Shown here piece by piece: positions 62,835 through 64,000 of a stretch of DNA of 64,000 nt; the stretch's first letter is position 1, and every line of letters starts with the position of its first letter. The notes beneath the pieces were generated by a model. It saw nothing but the letters and a program-made list of their open reading frames with translations, made no database searches and was not told the origin of the DNA. Source of the DNA: Actinomycetota bacterium. GTDB lineage: Bacteria > Actinomycetota > Geothermincolia > Geothermincolales > RBG-13-55-18. The stretch spans positions 1 to 64,000 of the forward strand of contig JACIXC010000009.1 in the NCBI GenBank assembly GCA_014360655.1, in the 5' to 3' direction. A program made the position numbers and the translations under genes.

Positions 62835-63517
62835 AAGATGCGCCTGAATACCCACGGGTTAAGGTCCTGGGCATAAGCGGAAGCCCCGTGAAGGGCGGGA
62901 ACGTGGAGGAATTGTTGCGCGCCTCCCTGCGCGCGCAGGAAGACGTTCCCGGCGTGGAGTGGGAGCTGCTCAGCCTGGCGGAGCTGCGCGTGGAGGACTG
63001 CGCGCACTGCAACTGGTGCCTGCGCAAGCAGGGCGGCGGGCGCAGGTGCTCCCGCGACGACGACCTGGCCGCCGTCTACCCCAGGGTGGAGGAGTGTGAC
63101 GCCCTCATCCTGGCCACCCCGGTCTATTTCGGCCGCCTCTCCGGGTACCTGGCCGCCTTCATAGACCGCATGCGCGTTTACGTGCACGGCAACGAGACCG
63201 CGGGGATGCTGCGCAACAAGGTCGGCGGATCCCTGGCCGTGGCCTGGTTCCGCATGGCCGGCCTGGAGATGGCCCTGCTCTCCGTCAACCAGTTCTTCTA
63301 CGCCGTGAACATGGTCATCGCCGCCCCCGACCTCGGTCTGCAGGGCGGCTCGGCCTTCTCCAGCCTGGAAGGGAGCGGGAAGAGGGAGGGTGGGGACAGG
63401 CTGCTGGTCCTGCATGACGAGCTGGGGATGGCCAGCGCAGCCTCCACCGTCTCCCGGGCGGTGGAGCTGGCGCGGCTGCTCAAGGCGGGCAGGGAGGCGC
63501 TGGGCGCTTCCCGCTGA
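62831..63517 (+). CDS. Flavodoxin-fold iron-sulfur flavoprotein (NADPH-dependent FMN reductase family)
   Basis: A 228-residue FMN protein. VLGISGSPVKGGNVEELL is the FMN phosphate loop, CAHCNWCLRKQGGGRRCSRDDD is the cysteine motif of iron-sulfur flavoproteins (ISF), and ATPVYFGRLSGYLAAFIDRM the isoalloxazine loop. ISFs transfer electrons from ferredoxin to small acceptors or reduce oxygen species. The ATG overlaps the kinase stop codon by two bases, so translation is coupled. The link to the sensor suggests redox control of the kinase (inference). Confidence 0.87.
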   Translation: MKDAPEYPRVKVLGISGSPVKGGNVEELLRASLRAQEDVPGVEWELLSLAELRVEDCAHCNWCLRKQGGGRRCSRDDDLAAVYPRVEECDALILATPVYFGRLSGYLAAFIDRMRVYVHGNETAGMLRNKVGGSLAVAWFRMAGLEMALLSVNQFFYAVNMVIAAPDLGLQGGSAFSSLEGSGKREGGDRLLVLHDELGMASAASTVSRAVELARLLKAGREALGASR

Positions 63518-63529
63518 CGACTGGCCCGC

Positions 63530-64000
63530 TCAGCAGGCCGGCATGATCTCGAGCTGCAGGTGGCCGTCGCGCTCCACGACGCCGCCCGTCGCGAAATCCA
63601 CGGGATGGGCGAAGAGGGGGCCGGAAAAGACGAAGGTGTGGAACTCGCCCCCCTCGCCGGATGGATCGACGCCCGCGGCCTCCAGATCGCGCAGGGCGGA
63701 GAGGTCCAGCACCCTCCCCAGCCAGTCCCTGGAAAGATATTCCATGCGAACGGAAATGATGACGGCCCGGTAGCCGAGGTTCACGAACTCCGTCACCAGC
63801 CCGCGGCGCTCCTGCCCCCAGAGGGGCAGTAGCGGCTCGATGCCCAGTTCCCCGCACACCCTCTCCACCCAGACGCGGTGCTCGGCGAGGTCGATGTCGC
63901 CGAAGACCCCGGCGGACACGCCATGCCCGCGCATGCGCCCCACCTCCTCCTTGAACGCCGCCTCGTATCCTTCCCAGGTGGCGCTGCCGAAGCGGATGGG
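63530..64000 (-). CDS. Dph6-related ATP pyrophosphatase, 3' part
   Basis: The gene enters from the right edge; 156 residues are visible. RFGSATWEGYEAAFKEEVGRMRGHGVSAGVFGDIDLAEHRVWVERVCGELGI and GEGGEFHTFV are typical of the diphthine-ammonia ligase-like (Dph6/MJ0570) PP-loop family. The N-terminal ATP-binding loop would lie beyond the window. In bacteria these proteins are thought to amidate or activate other substrates; B12-transport neighbours are common in some groups. It is convergent with the flavoprotein gene. Confidence 0.82.
   Translation of the reverse strand, partial: PIRFGSATWEGYEAAFKEEVGRMRGHGVSAGVFGDIDLAEHRVWVERVCGELGIEPLLPLWGQERRGLVTEFVNLGYRAVIISVRMEYLSRDWLGRVLDLSALRDLEAAGVDPSGEGGEFHTFVFSGPLFAHPVDFATGGVVERDGHLQLEIMPAC

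Overview
The window looks like a chromosomal stretch from a high-GC, monoderm, largely anaerobic bacterium. The best guess is a deep-branching actinobacterial lineage of the Geothermincolia/OPB41 type. This is an inference from protein content: a DUF6125 protein, an SLH/NlpC-P60 surface protein with 'AEGYTGG..DTWICLANP' repeats, a heliorhodopsin, several 4Fe-4S proteins and a double-cubane-type reductase with its ATP-driven activator. No rRNA or ribosomal protein gene is present to fix taxonomy. I found no tRNA and no CRISPR array. Most genes start with ATG behind a good GGAGG-type Shine-Dalgarno sequence; several use GTG or TTG.

Layout. 1-6.8 kb: the tail of an IS transposase, a DUF4125 protein, then an SDR, an enoyl-CoA hydratase, a BKACE-family beta-keto acid cleavage enzyme, an acyl-CoA ligase and a bicupin, suggesting acyl-CoA based catabolism. 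7-10.2 kb: a MoxR-type AAA+ ATPase and VWA pair of the NorQ/NorD (CbbQ/CbbO) kind without its usual client enzyme. 10.5-14.6 kb: a candidate small structured RNA, DUF169, DUF6125 and an acyl-AMP ligase. 14.6-17.6 kb: two paralogous multi-cluster ferredoxin-like proteins flanking a TetR repressor, with a TetR-type operator at the promoter. 17.8-26.5 kb: SDR, AcuI/YhdH-type reductase, a GlpA/GlpB/DUF1667/GlcG operon and an acyl-CoA ligase with a palindrome in its promoter. 26.9-40.5 kb: glycosyltransferase, RND/MMPL exporter, hydrolase, two PHP proteins, an MTHFR-like protein, DUF2804, VOC, FmdE-like and a class V aminotransferase. 41-48 kb: a large surface protein, an aldolase-like protein, a HELGH metallopeptidase and a DUF3343/double-cubane reductase/activase set.

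48.4-52.8 kb is the most unusual part. A 51-residue peptide with an internal duplication has its own promoter and terminator. It is followed by an XRE-cupin regulator, a heliorhodopsin with both key residues (Glu119, Lys254), and a frameshifted exported BNR/TIG protein with a possible C-terminal sorting signal. 53-64 kb: hydrolase, glycerol kinase, PaaK-like ligase, a 16-codon ORF, a small ferredoxin operon behind a CsoR/CstR-like operator, an iron-dependent alcohol dehydrogenase, a PAS sensor kinase without a visible H-box coupled to an iron-sulfur flavoprotein, and a truncated Dph6-type ATP pyrophosphatase.

The gene set fits an organism that activates acyl groups (three or four adenylating ligases), handles low-potential electrons through ferredoxins and flavoproteins, and uses glycerol or glycerol-3-phosphate. 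Intergenic DNA is rich in degenerate short repeats, and several promoters carry clear palindromes.
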